A stretch of DNA of 24,541 bases. It comes from Turicibacter sp. UBA7094. GTDB lineage: Bacteria > Bacillota_I > Bacilli_A > MOL361 > Turicibacteraceae. Position 1 is the first letter of the stretch; the number at the start of each line of letters is the position of its first letter. Of this stretch, positions 1 through 8,700 are shown piece after piece. Under the pieces are notes generated by a model, which saw nothing but the letters and a program-made list of their open reading frames with translations, did not search any database and was not told where the DNA came from. Location of the stretch: assembly GCA_002493395.1 (NCBI GenBank), contig DKYS01000104.1, positions 1 to 24,541 of the forward strand. The letters are read 5' to 3'. The position numbers and the translations under genes were made by a program.

Positions 1-524
1 CCACTTCGCCACTCTTTTTCTGATAATGTTTTTAAAAAACGCAGGTCATATATGACCGCTTTAGGTGGATAAAAGGCGCCAATTAAATTTTTTCCAAGTT
101 CGTGGTTAATGGCTACTTTCCCACCAATCGCACTATCGTGAGCAAGTAAGGTCGTCGGAATTTGGATAAAATCAATTCCACGCATATACGTCGCCGCAAC
201 AAAACCAGCTAAATCGCCGACTACCCCTCCTCCGAAGGCAAGAAGGCACGCGTGACGATCAACTTGATTTTCGATAAGAAATGTTTGAATTTGGTGATAA
301 CATTCAAAACTTTTTGAACCCTCACCCGGCGTGATAATATAAGTTAACGTATTTTCAGGTAAGACGTGAGCCAATGTTTGATAATGTAACTCATACACCG
401 TTTGATCAGTCACAACGATTGTTTGGGTCGCTCGCTGAATAAACGGTAGGAGTTCTTTTAAACAGTCTTCTCCAACATAAATTGGATACTCTGTTGATGA
501 TGTTTTAACGTGTAATTGTTTCAT
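1..524 (-). CDS. aroB: 3-dehydroquinate synthase, N-terminal part (cut by window edge)
   Basis: AroB converts DAHP to 3-dehydroquinate, the second step of the shikimate pathway, in the cytoplasm with NAD and a divalent metal. The visible 174 codons stay open to the window edge. They carry the family's signature stretch: GGGVVGDLAGF (NAD/substrate loop), then ATYMRG, then IPTTLLAHDSAIGGKVAIN, roughly residues 90-140. The family is normally about 360 residues, so roughly half is missing; this is truncation by the window and not a broken gene. The ATG shares one base with the aroC stop (TAATG), and GAGGGA sits 6-7 nt upstream inside the aroC end, so translation is probably coupled. It is the last visible gene of the folE-aroC-aroB operon. 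Confidence 0.95.
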   Translation of the reverse strand, partial: MKQLHVKTSSTEYPIYVGEDCLKELLPFIQRATQTIVVTDQTVYELHYQTLAHVLPENTLTYIITPGEGSKSFECYHQIQTFLIENQVDRHACLLAFGGGVVGDLAGFVAATYMRGIDFIQIPTTLLAHDSAIGGKVAINHELGKNLIGAFYPPKAVIYDLRFLKTLSEKEWRS

Positions 525-1675
525 TAAAAATCCCTCATTGATTGGCGATGATGATTCACCGCTTCTATTAAATTCGACATTTGACTTGACCCGAATTCTT
601 CTAAAATCTCACGTGCTAATTCAAAGGCCAGTACGGATTCTAAAACAACACCAGCAGCTGGAACAACACAACTATCTGATCGTTCAATCATACTCTTCTC
701 CACTGCTTTTGTGTCGATATGAACAGAATTCAACGGTTGATATAGCGTTGGAATAGGCTTAATCATCGCTTGTACAACAATAGGCATTCCATTTGTCATG
801 CCCCCTTCAAATCCTCCGTAATGATTACTCATCCGTATGAAACCTTGGTCATACGCGATCTGGTCATGGACCTCACTCCCAAAGGAAGAACTTGAAAGCA
901 TCGCATCACCAAAGTAAACCCCTTTCACCGATTGAACGCCCATAAAGGCCCCTGCAATTTTAGCATCTAGCTTGCGATCAAATTGAACATAGCTTCCGAG
1001 GGCTGGGGGAACATTTTTAGCAAGAACTTGAATGATTCCTCCAACTGAGTCCCCTTGTTGTTTCGCCTCGTCAATATGCTCACACATCTTAGCAGAGACG
1101 ACAGGATCCGTACATCGAACAGGGGAATTTTCAATCGCTTGTTGAATTTGTTCAAATGTCAAATCCCTTTCCGTCACAGAAACCTTTCCAATCTGTAAAA
1201 CATGTGAAAGAACTTCAATTTCTAACGCCGCTAGAATTTGCTTAGCAACAGCCCCAACAGCTACACGAATAGCCGTCTCTCGAGCCGAAGAACGCTCAAG
1301 GACATTTCGTAAATCGCGATGTCCATACTTCATTGCCCCGACTAAATCAGCATGTCCGGGTCTTGGAACCTTTTTCACTTCATACTCTAATGAGGAAACA
1401 GGTTCAATCGCCATCACCTCAGACCAATTTTTATTATCTTTATTTTTTATAACCAATGTAATCGGTGAACCAAGCGTCACGCCATGACGAACCCCACTTG
1501 TAATTTGCACTTGGTCGCTCTCTATTTTCATTCGGCCCCCACGACCATATCCTTGCTGACGAAGTTTAAGATCTTTATTAATCATCTCTGCGGTTAGCAA
1601 AAGTCCCGCAGGAACCCCTTCAATAATCGCTGTTAGCTGTGGACCATGTGATTCGCCACTACATAAATAACGCAT
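524..1675 (-). CDS. aroC: Chorismate synthase
   Basis: AroC performs the last shikimate step, EPSP to chorismate, using reduced FMN. The 383-residue length is normal for Gram-positive enzymes. The N-terminal SGESHG, the central RPGHADL followed by KYGHRDLRNVLERSSARETA (about residues 105-135), and the late RSDSCVVPAAGVV segment are family signatures for FMN and substrate binding. The ATG has an AAGGGGGA ribosome site ending about 7 nt upstream, which abuts the folE stop; the folE-aroC gap is 11 nt. It overlaps aroB by one base. Chorismate feeds aromatic amino acids, menaquinone and p-aminobenzoate, which links it to the upstream pterin gene. No missing key motif was seen. Confidence 0.97.
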   Translation of the reverse strand: MRYLCSGESHGPQLTAIIEGVPAGLLLTAEMINKDLKLRQQGYGRGGRMKIESDQVQITSGVRHGVTLGSPITLVIKNKDNKNWSEVMAIEPVSSLEYEVKKVPRPGHADLVGAMKYGHRDLRNVLERSSARETAIRVAVGAVAKQILAALEIEVLSHVLQIGKVSVTERDLTFEQIQQAIENSPVRCTDPVVSAKMCEHIDEAKQQGDSVGGIIQVLAKNVPPALGSYVQFDRKLDAKIAGAFMGVQSVKGVYFGDAMLSSSSFGSEVHDQIAYDQGFIRMSNHYGGFEGGMTNGMPIVVQAMIKPIPTLYQPLNSVHIDTKAVEKSMIERSDSCVVPAAGVVLESVLAFELAREILEEFGSSQMSNLIEAVNHHRQSMRDF

Positions 1676-1686
1676 CTTAATCCCCC

Positions 1687-2250
1687 TTACCCTTTCATTA
1701 AATTTAACACTTCCTGTCTCATGGCTAAATCCTCTTTAAAAATTCCTGTACTATAAATCGTTTTAGTCACTGCACCAGGTTTTTTTATCCCACGCATCAC
1801 CATACACATATGCTCAGCCTCAATCACAACCATGACACCTTTAGATTGAATTGCATTCGCAATCGTATCTCCAATTTGTTTTCCCATGCGTTCTTGAAGC
1901 TGAGGTCTTCTTGAAATCACATCTGTGACACGAGCAATTTTACTTAAGCCAACGACCTCATTATTTTCTGGATAATACGCCACATGAACTCGTCCAAAAA
2001 ACGGTAACAAATGATGCTCACACATCGAATGAAAGACGATGTCTTGAACAACAACGTATTGGTCATATTCTTCACTAAAATAAACTTCTAAATGTTTTTT
2101 CGGATTTTCGTGTAATCCCGAGAAAACTTCCTCATACATACGTGCGACACGCGCCGGTGTGTCAATGATTCCAGGTCGATTTGGGTCTTCTCCAACTGCC
2201 TCTAAAATCATCTTAACTGCTTCTTCAATTTTACTCTTATCCACTGACAT
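1687..2250 (-). CDS. folE: GTP cyclohydrolase I (type IA)
   Basis: FolE converts GTP to 7,8-dihydroneopterin triphosphate, the first step to tetrahydrofolate and, through another branch, to queuosine. The protein has 187 residues, typical of the family. The zinc ligands are all visible: Cys77 and His80 in SMCEHHLLPF, and Cys149 in HMCMVMRG, equivalent to Cys110, His113 and Cys181 of the E. coli enzyme. This makes it the zinc-dependent IA type, not the IB type. The ATG has AAGGTGAT close upstream. It is the first gene of folE-aroC-aroB, with a candidate promoter about 60-85 bp upstream. In Bacillus subtilis the orthologue mtrA also lies upstream of the aroF(aroC)-aroB genes, but with several intervening genes that are absent here. 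Confidence 0.96.
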   Translation of the reverse strand: MSVDKSKIEEAVKMILEAVGEDPNRPGIIDTPARVARMYEEVFSGLHENPKKHLEVYFSEEYDQYVVVQDIVFHSMCEHHLLPFFGRVHVAYYPENNEVVGLSKIARVTDVISRRPQLQERMGKQIGDTIANAIQSKGVMVVIEAEHMCMVMRGIKKPGAVTKTIYSTGIFKEDLAMRQEVLNLMKG

Positions 2251-2308
2251 CTTATCACCTTTTCACCTAGTCATTCGACATTTCAATATATATGCTATTT
2301 TATCATAT

Positions 2309-2337
2309 TCTATATTAAAAATGACGAATATTTTCAA
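2309..2337 (-). promoter_or_regulatory. Candidate sigma-A promoter for folE-aroC-aroB
   Basis: Reading the minus strand, TTGAAA at 2337-2332 is followed after exactly 17 bases by TATAGA at 2314-2309. This predicts a start near 2302 and a leader of about 50 nt. A second hexamer, TATAAT at 2374-2369, lacks a good -35 partner, so the nearer pair is preferred. Confidence 0.5.
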
Positions 2338-2636
2338 ATTACGCATCCGCTATGCCCTATTATCTCCTATTATAAGACAACGACCCGTGACTTAAACACT
2401 GCTCCTTTCTAAATACCTAAAAAATCACCAAATAAAAAGATTCACCCTTTAATTGAACAAATAAAAAGTGACTCTAAATCTATTTCTTTGATAACTCCGT
2501 TATCCTCTTAAAATAGATGCTTCATTTTTTTAACTATTCTAGCCTCTCACTTAAAATTACCTATTAAAGATTCCTATCTTTAAATTTAGCGATTAAAAGT
2601 ACTTCATCTAGGAAAGGAGCGGTTGAATAAATTGCC
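2338..2636. other. Gene-free spacer between glgA and folE
   Basis: No credible coding region was seen on either strand. It contains a small dyad, TAAAGAT-TCCT-ATCTTTA (2565-2582), and a shorter one, GATAAC-TCC-GTTATC, near 2490-2504. A Shine-Dalgarno-like AAAGGAG on the plus strand near 2604 leads only to a few codons. It may simply be promoter-proximal spacer for the folE operon. Confidence 0.5.
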
Positions 2637-2678
2637 AAAAAAAGCATAAAAGTCTTTTACTAGACCCTTATGCTTTTT
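2637..2678 (-). terminator. Terminator of glgC-glgA
   Basis: An 11-bp stem pairs 2639-2649 with 2668-2678. A smaller GTCT/AGAC pairing lies inside the 18-nt loop. On the minus strand the stem is followed by a U run supplied by the A tract at 2637-2643. It starts only 3 nt after the glgA stop. Confidence 0.85.
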
Positions 2679-2680
2679 GA

Positions 2681-4072
2681 TTAAAACATCGATTTGTAAA
2701 GCTCGGCGTATCGGCGAGCAGAATTTTCCCAAGAATAGTCTCCTGTCATCCCTGAAACCATAAGTTGACGCCAAACATCTTTGTCTTGACGATAGTAACT
2801 AATTGCGCGACGAAGTGTGTGTAGCATGTCGTGTGCGTTGTAATTTGTAAAACTAAATCCATTTCCTTCTGTCGTTTCTTCATTATAGGAATGAACCGTG
2901 TCATTTAATCCCCCTGTTTCACGAACAATTGGAACCGTTCCATAACGAAGGGAAATCAATTGTGATAATCCACATGGTTCATATAATGACGGCATTAAGA
3001 ACATATCACTTGCTCCGTAAACTAAATTAGCAAGTTCTGCATTATATCCTAAATAGATTCCGACTTGATTTGGATATTTATCACGAATCCATTGGAAATA
3101 GTGTTCGTATTTTGCCTCTCCTGATCCGAGCAAGAAAAATTGAATATTATCATAAATTAAGTGTTCTTCTAAAATGTGTGTAATTAAGTCTAATCCTTTT
3201 TGAGAGTCTAATCGGGTAATAATACCGATTAATGGAACATCTGGATTTACCTCTAAATTGAAACGACGTTGGAGAGCCTCTTTATTTTTTCCTTTAAGAT
3301 CAAGCGTCTCAACTGTGTATGGGGCAATAAGCGCCGTGTCTGTTTCGGGGTTAAATAATTCAGTGTCAATTCCATTCACAATTCCTGTTAAGTCAGATTG
3401 ACGCATTTTTAAAATATGATTTAAATTCTCTCCATAAAAATCGGTTAAAATTTCTTTTGCGTATGTTTCACTAACTGTTGTTACCTTATTCGCATATTGA
3501 ATTCCTAGTTGCATGTAATTAATGTGAACATCGTCAAAACGATACCCTAAATGACGAACGGCATGCGATGTAAATTGTCCCTGGAAGCGTAAGTTATGAA
3601 TTGTATAAACTGTTTTTGTATCATAGTAAAACGGGTCAGCATAATAACGTTGATTCATAAAGAATGGAATCAACCCTGTTTGCCAATCATTTGTATGGAT
3701 AATCGTCGGTTGGAAATTAATATTTTTAAGTAGTCTTAACGTGACCTCACAAAACATAGCAAATTGATAATCACGATCTGGGCAGTCATAGATTGAATCA
3801 CGATTTGAAAAGAGAGGTTCAAATATTAAATAATATTTAATTCCTTCTAACTCTACGCATTTAATCCAGAATGTTTTTCCCATCACTTCTACATTTGTGA
3901 CCCAATAAGCCCCTTTTAGTAATCCTTCAGGAATTTGTTTATATCCTGGTAAAATAACACGGACATCATGCCCTTGTTTTGCTAATGCTTTTGGAAGGGC
4001 GTAAGCCACATCGGCTAGCCCTCCTGTTTTAATAAATGGATAAACCTCTGATGAGACGAATGCAATTTTCAC
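2681..4072 (-). CDS. glgA: Glycogen (starch) synthase, ADP-glucose dependent
   Basis: GlgA adds glucose from ADP-glucose to the non-reducing ends of glycogen (family GT5). I place the start at GTG 4072, giving 463 residues, near the family's usual 475-480. It begins KIAFVSSEVYPFIKTGGLADV, where Lys15-Thr-Gly-Gly is the ADP-glucose-binding signature of the family. AAAGGAGG lies 9-10 nt upstream, straddling the glgC end. A start at 4213 would add 47 residues that are just glgC read in another frame. The C-terminal half shows the Rossmann sugar-nucleotide site: PSLYEPCGLSQ and ETGGLND. The GTG lies 4 nt past the glgC stop, so the two genes are almost certainly cotranscribed and coupled. Confidence 0.95.
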   Translation of the reverse strand: MKIAFVSSEVYPFIKTGGLADVAYALPKALAKQGHDVRVILPGYKQIPEGLLKGAYWVTNVEVMGKTFWIKCVELEGIKYYLIFEPLFSNRDSIYDCPDRDYQFAMFCEVTLRLLKNINFQPTIIHTNDWQTGLIPFFMNQRYYADPFYYDTKTVYTIHNLRFQGQFTSHAVRHLGYRFDDVHINYMQLGIQYANKVTTVSETYAKEILTDFYGENLNHILKMRQSDLTGIVNGIDTELFNPETDTALIAPYTVETLDLKGKNKEALQRRFNLEVNPDVPLIGIITRLDSQKGLDLITHILEEHLIYDNIQFFLLGSGEAKYEHYFQWIRDKYPNQVGIYLGYNAELANLVYGASDMFLMPSLYEPCGLSQLISLRYGTVPIVRETGGLNDTVHSYNEETTEGNGFSFTNYNAHDMLHTLRRAISYYRQDKDVWRQLMVSGMTGDYSWENSARRYAELYKSMF

Positions 4073-4076
4073 CGGC

Positions 4077-5342
4077 TTAGGCCTCCTTTGCAGGATAGAT
4101 TGTACGCCCACAAGCGATGATTTTATCATTAAAGTCTTCTTCTGATACGTGTGGGAAAATACGAACATTTCGTTCAATAATTGTTCCTTCAGGTAAACGT
4201 ACACCCTTACCAATCACATTTAACCCACTTGATAACACTTTTGGTTTTTCTTCATTTGCGCACTCTACTGCACCGCGTCCGATAATACTTCCTTTACCGA
4301 TGACACACTCTTTATCAATGATGGCTCCATCAATAATACATCCCTCTTCAATAACTGTGTCATTCATAATAATACTATTACGAACAATTGCATTTGGGTG
4401 AATATGCACACCTGGACTTACCACACATTTTGTCACCGATCCTGCAACAATTGATCCGTTTGAAATTAAACTTTGGCAAACTTGCGCTTTTGAACCGAAT
4501 TTAGCCGTTGGCTTTTCTTCACTCTTTGTATGAATAATCCAATTTGGATCGTACATATCTAATTGAATTTTATCAACTGTTGTTGTTAATTCTAAGTTAG
4601 CTTCTAAATATGATTCGTATGTTCCAACATCTTTCCAATAATCACGGAAGCGATAAGAGTAAACATGACCATGTTCAATTAAGTGAGGAATAACATCTCC
4701 ACCGAAATCTAATCCTTCTTTTTTAAGATATTGTAACGTATTGATTAAGACATCTGTCTTAAATACATAAATCCCCATTGAAGCTAAGTTACTCTTTGGT
4801 TCTGCTGGTTTTTCAGCAAATTCGACAATGCGTCCATTTTCATCATCTGTTAAAATTCCAAAACGAGAAGCTTCTTCCCACTCAACTTCTTGAGCACAAA
4901 CTGTTACATCTGCCCCTTTTTCAATATGTTGTTGAATTAATGGGCGATAATCCATTTTATAAATATGATCCCCTGATAAAATCAACACATTATCTGGATT
5001 TTTACGTTTGATATAACTAATATTTTGTAAAATAGCATCTGCTGTTCCTGTATACCATTGATCTGACGAATGTCCTTCACATGGTTGTAATAACGTAACC
5101 CCTGTATTTTTACGGTCAAAATCCCAAGCTTGACCTAGCCCGATATGTTCATTTAATGATAACGGTAAATATTGAGTTAAGATACCAATATCATAAATTT
5201 CTGAGTTTGAACAGTTACTTAATACAAAGTCAATAATCCTAAATTTCCCTGCGAAAGGAACGCTCGGTTTTGCTCTCCCCAGTGATAAAATATCTAAGCG
5301 TGACCCACGCCCTCCCGCTAAAATCATAGCTAAAGTCTTCAT
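4077..5342 (-). CDS. glgC: Glucose-1-phosphate adenylyltransferase (ADP-glucose pyrophosphorylase)
   Basis: GlgC makes ADP-glucose from ATP and glucose-1-phosphate, the committed step of bacterial glycogen synthesis. It has 421 residues. The N-terminal nucleotidyltransferase fold shows AGGRGSRL, AKPSVPFAGKFRIIDF (Lys25), GTADAI, SGDHIYKMDY (residues 123-132, containing the catalytic Asp region), EKPAEPKSNLASMG and DYWKDVGT. From about residue 280 the pattern of isoleucine/valine hexapeptides indicates the left-handed beta-helix domain. The catalytic motifs argue for GlgC and not the degenerate GlgD subunit. GGGGGA precedes the ATG. It is the first gene of glgC-glgA; no glgB, glgD or glgP is adjacent. 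Confidence 0.95.
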   Translation of the reverse strand: MKTLAMILAGGRGSRLDILSLGRAKPSVPFAGKFRIIDFVLSNCSNSEIYDIGILTQYLPLSLNEHIGLGQAWDFDRKNTGVTLLQPCEGHSSDQWYTGTADAILQNISYIKRKNPDNVLILSGDHIYKMDYRPLIQQHIEKGADVTVCAQEVEWEEASRFGILTDDENGRIVEFAEKPAEPKSNLASMGIYVFKTDVLINTLQYLKKEGLDFGGDVIPHLIEHGHVYSYRFRDYWKDVGTYESYLEANLELTTTVDKIQLDMYDPNWIIHTKSEEKPTAKFGSKAQVCQSLISNGSIVAGSVTKCVVSPGVHIHPNAIVRNSIIMNDTVIEEGCIIDGAIIDKECVIGKGSIIGRGAVECANEEKPKVLSSGLNVIGKGVRLPEGTIIERNVRIFPHVSEEDFNDKIIACGRTIYPAKEA

Positions 5343-5466
5343 TTAAAATTCCCCCGTTTCTATCTTTTAAGCTGCCTATTATTTCTATTTAGCACTACTT
5401 AGCACCTTCGAACCACCTAATATTATCACGCAATATTCGGTATTTTTATCGTCTTTTGTCACATCC

Positions 5467-5495
5467 ATTATAAAAATTCCATTTTATCGTAACCC
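5467..5495 (-). promoter_or_regulatory. Candidate promoter of glgC-glgA
   Basis: On the minus strand TATAAT occurs at 5472-5467. The position 17 bases upstream (5495-5490) has only the weak hexamer GGGTTA, and it lies within a dyad that looks like an operator. A weak -35 buried in a regulator site fits a controlled promoter. The predicted start is near 5460, giving a leader of about 118 nt. Confidence 0.45.
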
Positions 5496-5501
5496 GTTAC
5501 A
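5488..5501. promoter_or_regulatory. cre-like dyad over the glgC -35 region
   Basis: The plus-strand CGTAACCCGTTACA matches the published Gram-positive catabolite-responsive element TGWAANCGNTNWCA except at two positions, and contains the dyad GTAAC-N2-GTTAC. It overlaps the -35 region of the candidate promoter, where a LacI-family regulator such as CcpA would repress. Assignment is by motif only. Confidence 0.4.
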
Positions 5502-5513
5502 TACGCCCCTTAT

Positions 5514-5527
5514 AGGAAGCGTTTTCT
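5514..5527. promoter_or_regulatory. Second cre-like site upstream of glgC
   Basis: AGGAAGCGTTTTCT has the core AAGCGTTTTC of a catabolite-responsive element, with three departures from the 14-base consensus, at its two ends and position 3. Its centre is about 26 bp upstream of the first dyad. The pairing of two related sites raises the chance that both are real. Confidence 0.35.
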
Positions 5528-5622
5528 CGACATTTTCGTTACTTTTATGACCTGTGATTGTTTATTTTTGTCTATTAATAACCCTTCGATTATCAGACCA
5601 CTCTCTTTCCTTTCTTCCTCAG

Positions 5623-5676
5623 AAAAAAAACTGTCTAGTAGTCAGGAGATTTCTCTCCGTGTACTAGACAGTTTTT
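5623..5676 (-). terminator. Strong terminator of the pyruvate:ferredoxin oxidoreductase gene
   Basis: A perfect 15-bp stem pairs 5626-5640 with 5662-5676. A nested GGAGA/TCTCC pairing (5645-5649 with 5654-5658) lies inside the loop. The A run at 5623-5630 becomes the U run on the minus strand. It lies 26 nt past the gene's stop; the symmetric A/T flanks could also stop plus-strand transcription. Confidence 0.92.
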
Positions 5677-5702
5677 GTATGCAAGCGTGTGTGTCTATTA
5701 AA

Positions 5703-8700
5703 TTATTCTTCAGTTTTTGTTTCTTCTAATTCTACTTCATCCGAAAAGTCTAAGGCAGCCATACGTTGTAATTGACGGAATCGACGTTGTGCATCACGGC
5801 GATTTGCCTCTAATAATTCTTCCGCATGTTCTGGGTTAATTTTTGTTACTTGAGCATAACGAGCTTCACTCATTAAGAAGTCACGGTATTTATCCCAGTT
5901 CGGAGCTTTTGAATCTATTTGTAATGGATTTTTTCCTGCCTCTAATAATTGAGGGTTGAATCGGAAGGTTGGCCAATATCCGCATTCAGTCGCTAATTTA
6001 GCTTGACTCATTGAATTTGCTAAACCACCTTTAATTCCATGAGCAATACATGGAGAATATGCGATCACAATTGATGGACCTTCGTGTTTTTCAGCTTCCA
6101 TCATCGCTTTAATCACTTGCGCTTGATTCGCTCCATGAGAAACTTGAGCGACATAAACGTGTCCATAAGACATCGCAATAGCAGCTAAATCTTTTTTCTT
6201 ACCAGGTTTACCTGAAGCTGTAAATTTAGCAATTGATGCTTCACGTGATGATTTAGATGATTGCCCACCTGTATTTGAGTACACCTCTGTATCAAGAACT
6301 AAAATATTAACATCTTCATTATTAGCAATGACGTGGTCTAATCCACCATAACCGATGTCATACGCCCATCCATCTCCACCAATAATCCAGTTTGATTGTT
6401 TAACTAAATAGTCTTTTAAATCTAAAATTTCTTTAACTGCTTCATTTGAAGAGTTTGCAATTGCCACTTCTAGTTGAGGGGCTAACGCTTTTGTAATCTC
6501 TCCGTTATAACGATTATCTAACCATTTTGTAAATAATCCCGCTAATTCAGCATCAACAGTTCCCATATTTTCTTCCATTAATAATCCGATACGGCTACGT
6601 AATGTTTCAGCGGCAATATGCATACCAAATCCAAACTCGGCGTTATCTTCAAATAACGAGTTTGCCCATGCCGGACCTTTTCCTTCAGCATTTGTTGTAT
6701 ATGGCGTCGCCGGGAATGATGCCCCATAAATTGATGAACATCCAGTTGCATTTGCAATCGTCATGCGATCTCCAAATAAACGAGTTAATAAGCTAATATA
6801 CGGAGTTTCCCCACATCCAGCACATGCTCCTGAGAATTCAAATAACGGTTGTGCAAATTGAGAACCTTTTACTGTCGTTTTAGGTAATAAATCATCCTTA
6901 TACGTTACCTCATTAAAGAAGTAATCCGCACGAGCTGCTTGTCCCGCTTCTAACTCCTCACCAATCGGTACCATGACTAATGCTTTATTTCCTTTTTTAC
7001 CTGGACAGATATGCGCACACACTTCACATCCCGTACAATCTAACGTCGAAACTTGAATGCAGTATTCTAATCCGTCTAATCCTTTACCGATTGCTTTTAA
7101 CGTACGTGTTCCTTCTGGTGCTTTCTCTTTTTCAGCCTCAGTCACTAAGAATGGACGAATAACAGCATGAGGACATACATAAGCACATTGGTTACATTGA
7201 ATACAGTTTTCTTCAATCCATTTTGGAACAAAGTTAGCAATTCCACGTTTTTCATAAGCTGCTGTTCCGTTTGGCATTGTTCCATCTGCGTAATCAACAA
7301 ATGCTGAAACAGGTAAGGTATCCCCTTTACTATGATTAATGACATCAGCAATCGTTTCTACGAAATGAGGGCGTTCTTCTCTGACCTTCGTCTCTTCATC
7401 TGCTAAGTTTACCCATGCTGGATCAACGGTTACTTCAACTAATCCCTCTGCTCCCTTGTCGATCGCAGCGAAGTTCATCGCAATAATCGCCTCACCTTTA
7501 CGTGAATATAATTTTTCTACGTATTTTTTCATTAACTCTTTTGCGCGTTCATATGGCATAATTTGCTCGTTTAATTTAAAGAACGCAGATTGCATAATCG
7601 TATTTGTACGACGCCCTAATCCAATTTCTTTTGCTAATGTTACAGCATCGATAATATAGAATTTGGCTTGTTTTTGAGCTAATAATTTTTTAAAACTATT
7701 TGGCATCTGTTCAACAATTTCGTCTGCTGAGTGAACGGTATTTAATAAGAATGTTCCCCCTTGACGTAATCCACTAATCATATCGTATTTACCGACATAA
7801 GTATCCATTGAACATGACACAAAGCTTGGCGTAGAAACTAAGTATGGTGCACGAATCACGTCTTTTCCAAAACGTAAGTTAGAACGTGTTAATCCACCTG
7901 ATTTTTTAGAGTCATAAGCAAAATAAGCTTGCGCATATAAGTCCGTATTTTCACCGATAATTTTAATCGTATTTTTATTCGCACCGATTGTTCCATCTGA
8001 ACCTAATCCGAAGAATAACGCCTCTGTCACATCATCATTTAAAACCATCACTTCTTCTTTAACTGGTAATGATTTAAATGTCACATCATCGATAATTCCA
8101 ACCGTGAAATCATCTTTCATCTCACCTGCTAAATTGTCATAAATTGCAACGATATGTGACGGTGTTGTATCCTTAGAAGATAATCCAAAGCGTCCACCCA
8201 CAATTTTTGGAGCATTTTCATGACCATGGAAAATGGAACGAATATCTAAACATAATGGTTCACTTGTTGCCCCAGGCTCTTTCGTACGATCTAATACAGC
8301 AATACGCTCAACTGTTTTTGGTAAAACATTAAAGAAGTATTCCGAACTAAATGGACGATATAAATGAACTGTAATAACCCCCACTTTACGTCCTTCATTT
8401 TTAATTAAATAATCAACTGTTTCTTTAATCGTTTCTGTAATTGATCCCATTGCCACAATGATTTCTGTTGCATCTTCGGCGCCATAGTACATAAATGGCT
8501 TATACTCACGACCTGTAATTTCACTAATTTTTTCCATATAATCAGCAACAATCGCAGGTACGGCCTCATAATATTTATTTTGAACTTCACGTGTTTGGAA
8601 GTAAACATCATCATTTTGTGCTGAACCTTTTGTCACTGGATGATTTGGGTTAATTGCACGAGAGCGGAATTCACGAACTTTATCGTAGTCTAATAGTTTT

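Larger units (their letters stand above)
5343..5622. other. Upstream regulatory region of glgC
   Basis: This gene-free stretch lies between the glgC start and the terminator of the oxidoreductase gene. The useful content is the TATAAT and two cre-like dyads listed separately. Short open frames here have no ribosome binding site or recognisable product. Confidence 0.6.

Noticed and set aside
2600..2650. Strong Shine-Dalgarno-like AAAGGAG on the plus strand followed by TTG and a hairpin, resembling a leader peptide with an attenuator
   Set aside because: The frame is only a few codons long, no plus-strand gene follows (glgA and glgC are antisense), and the hairpin's U run suits the minus strand.
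4073..4213. N-terminal extension of glgA overlapping glgC by 137 nt
   Set aside because: Its 47 residues are the glgC coding sequence in another frame and match no glycogen synthase. AAAGGAGG with GTG 4072 gives the normal N-terminus.
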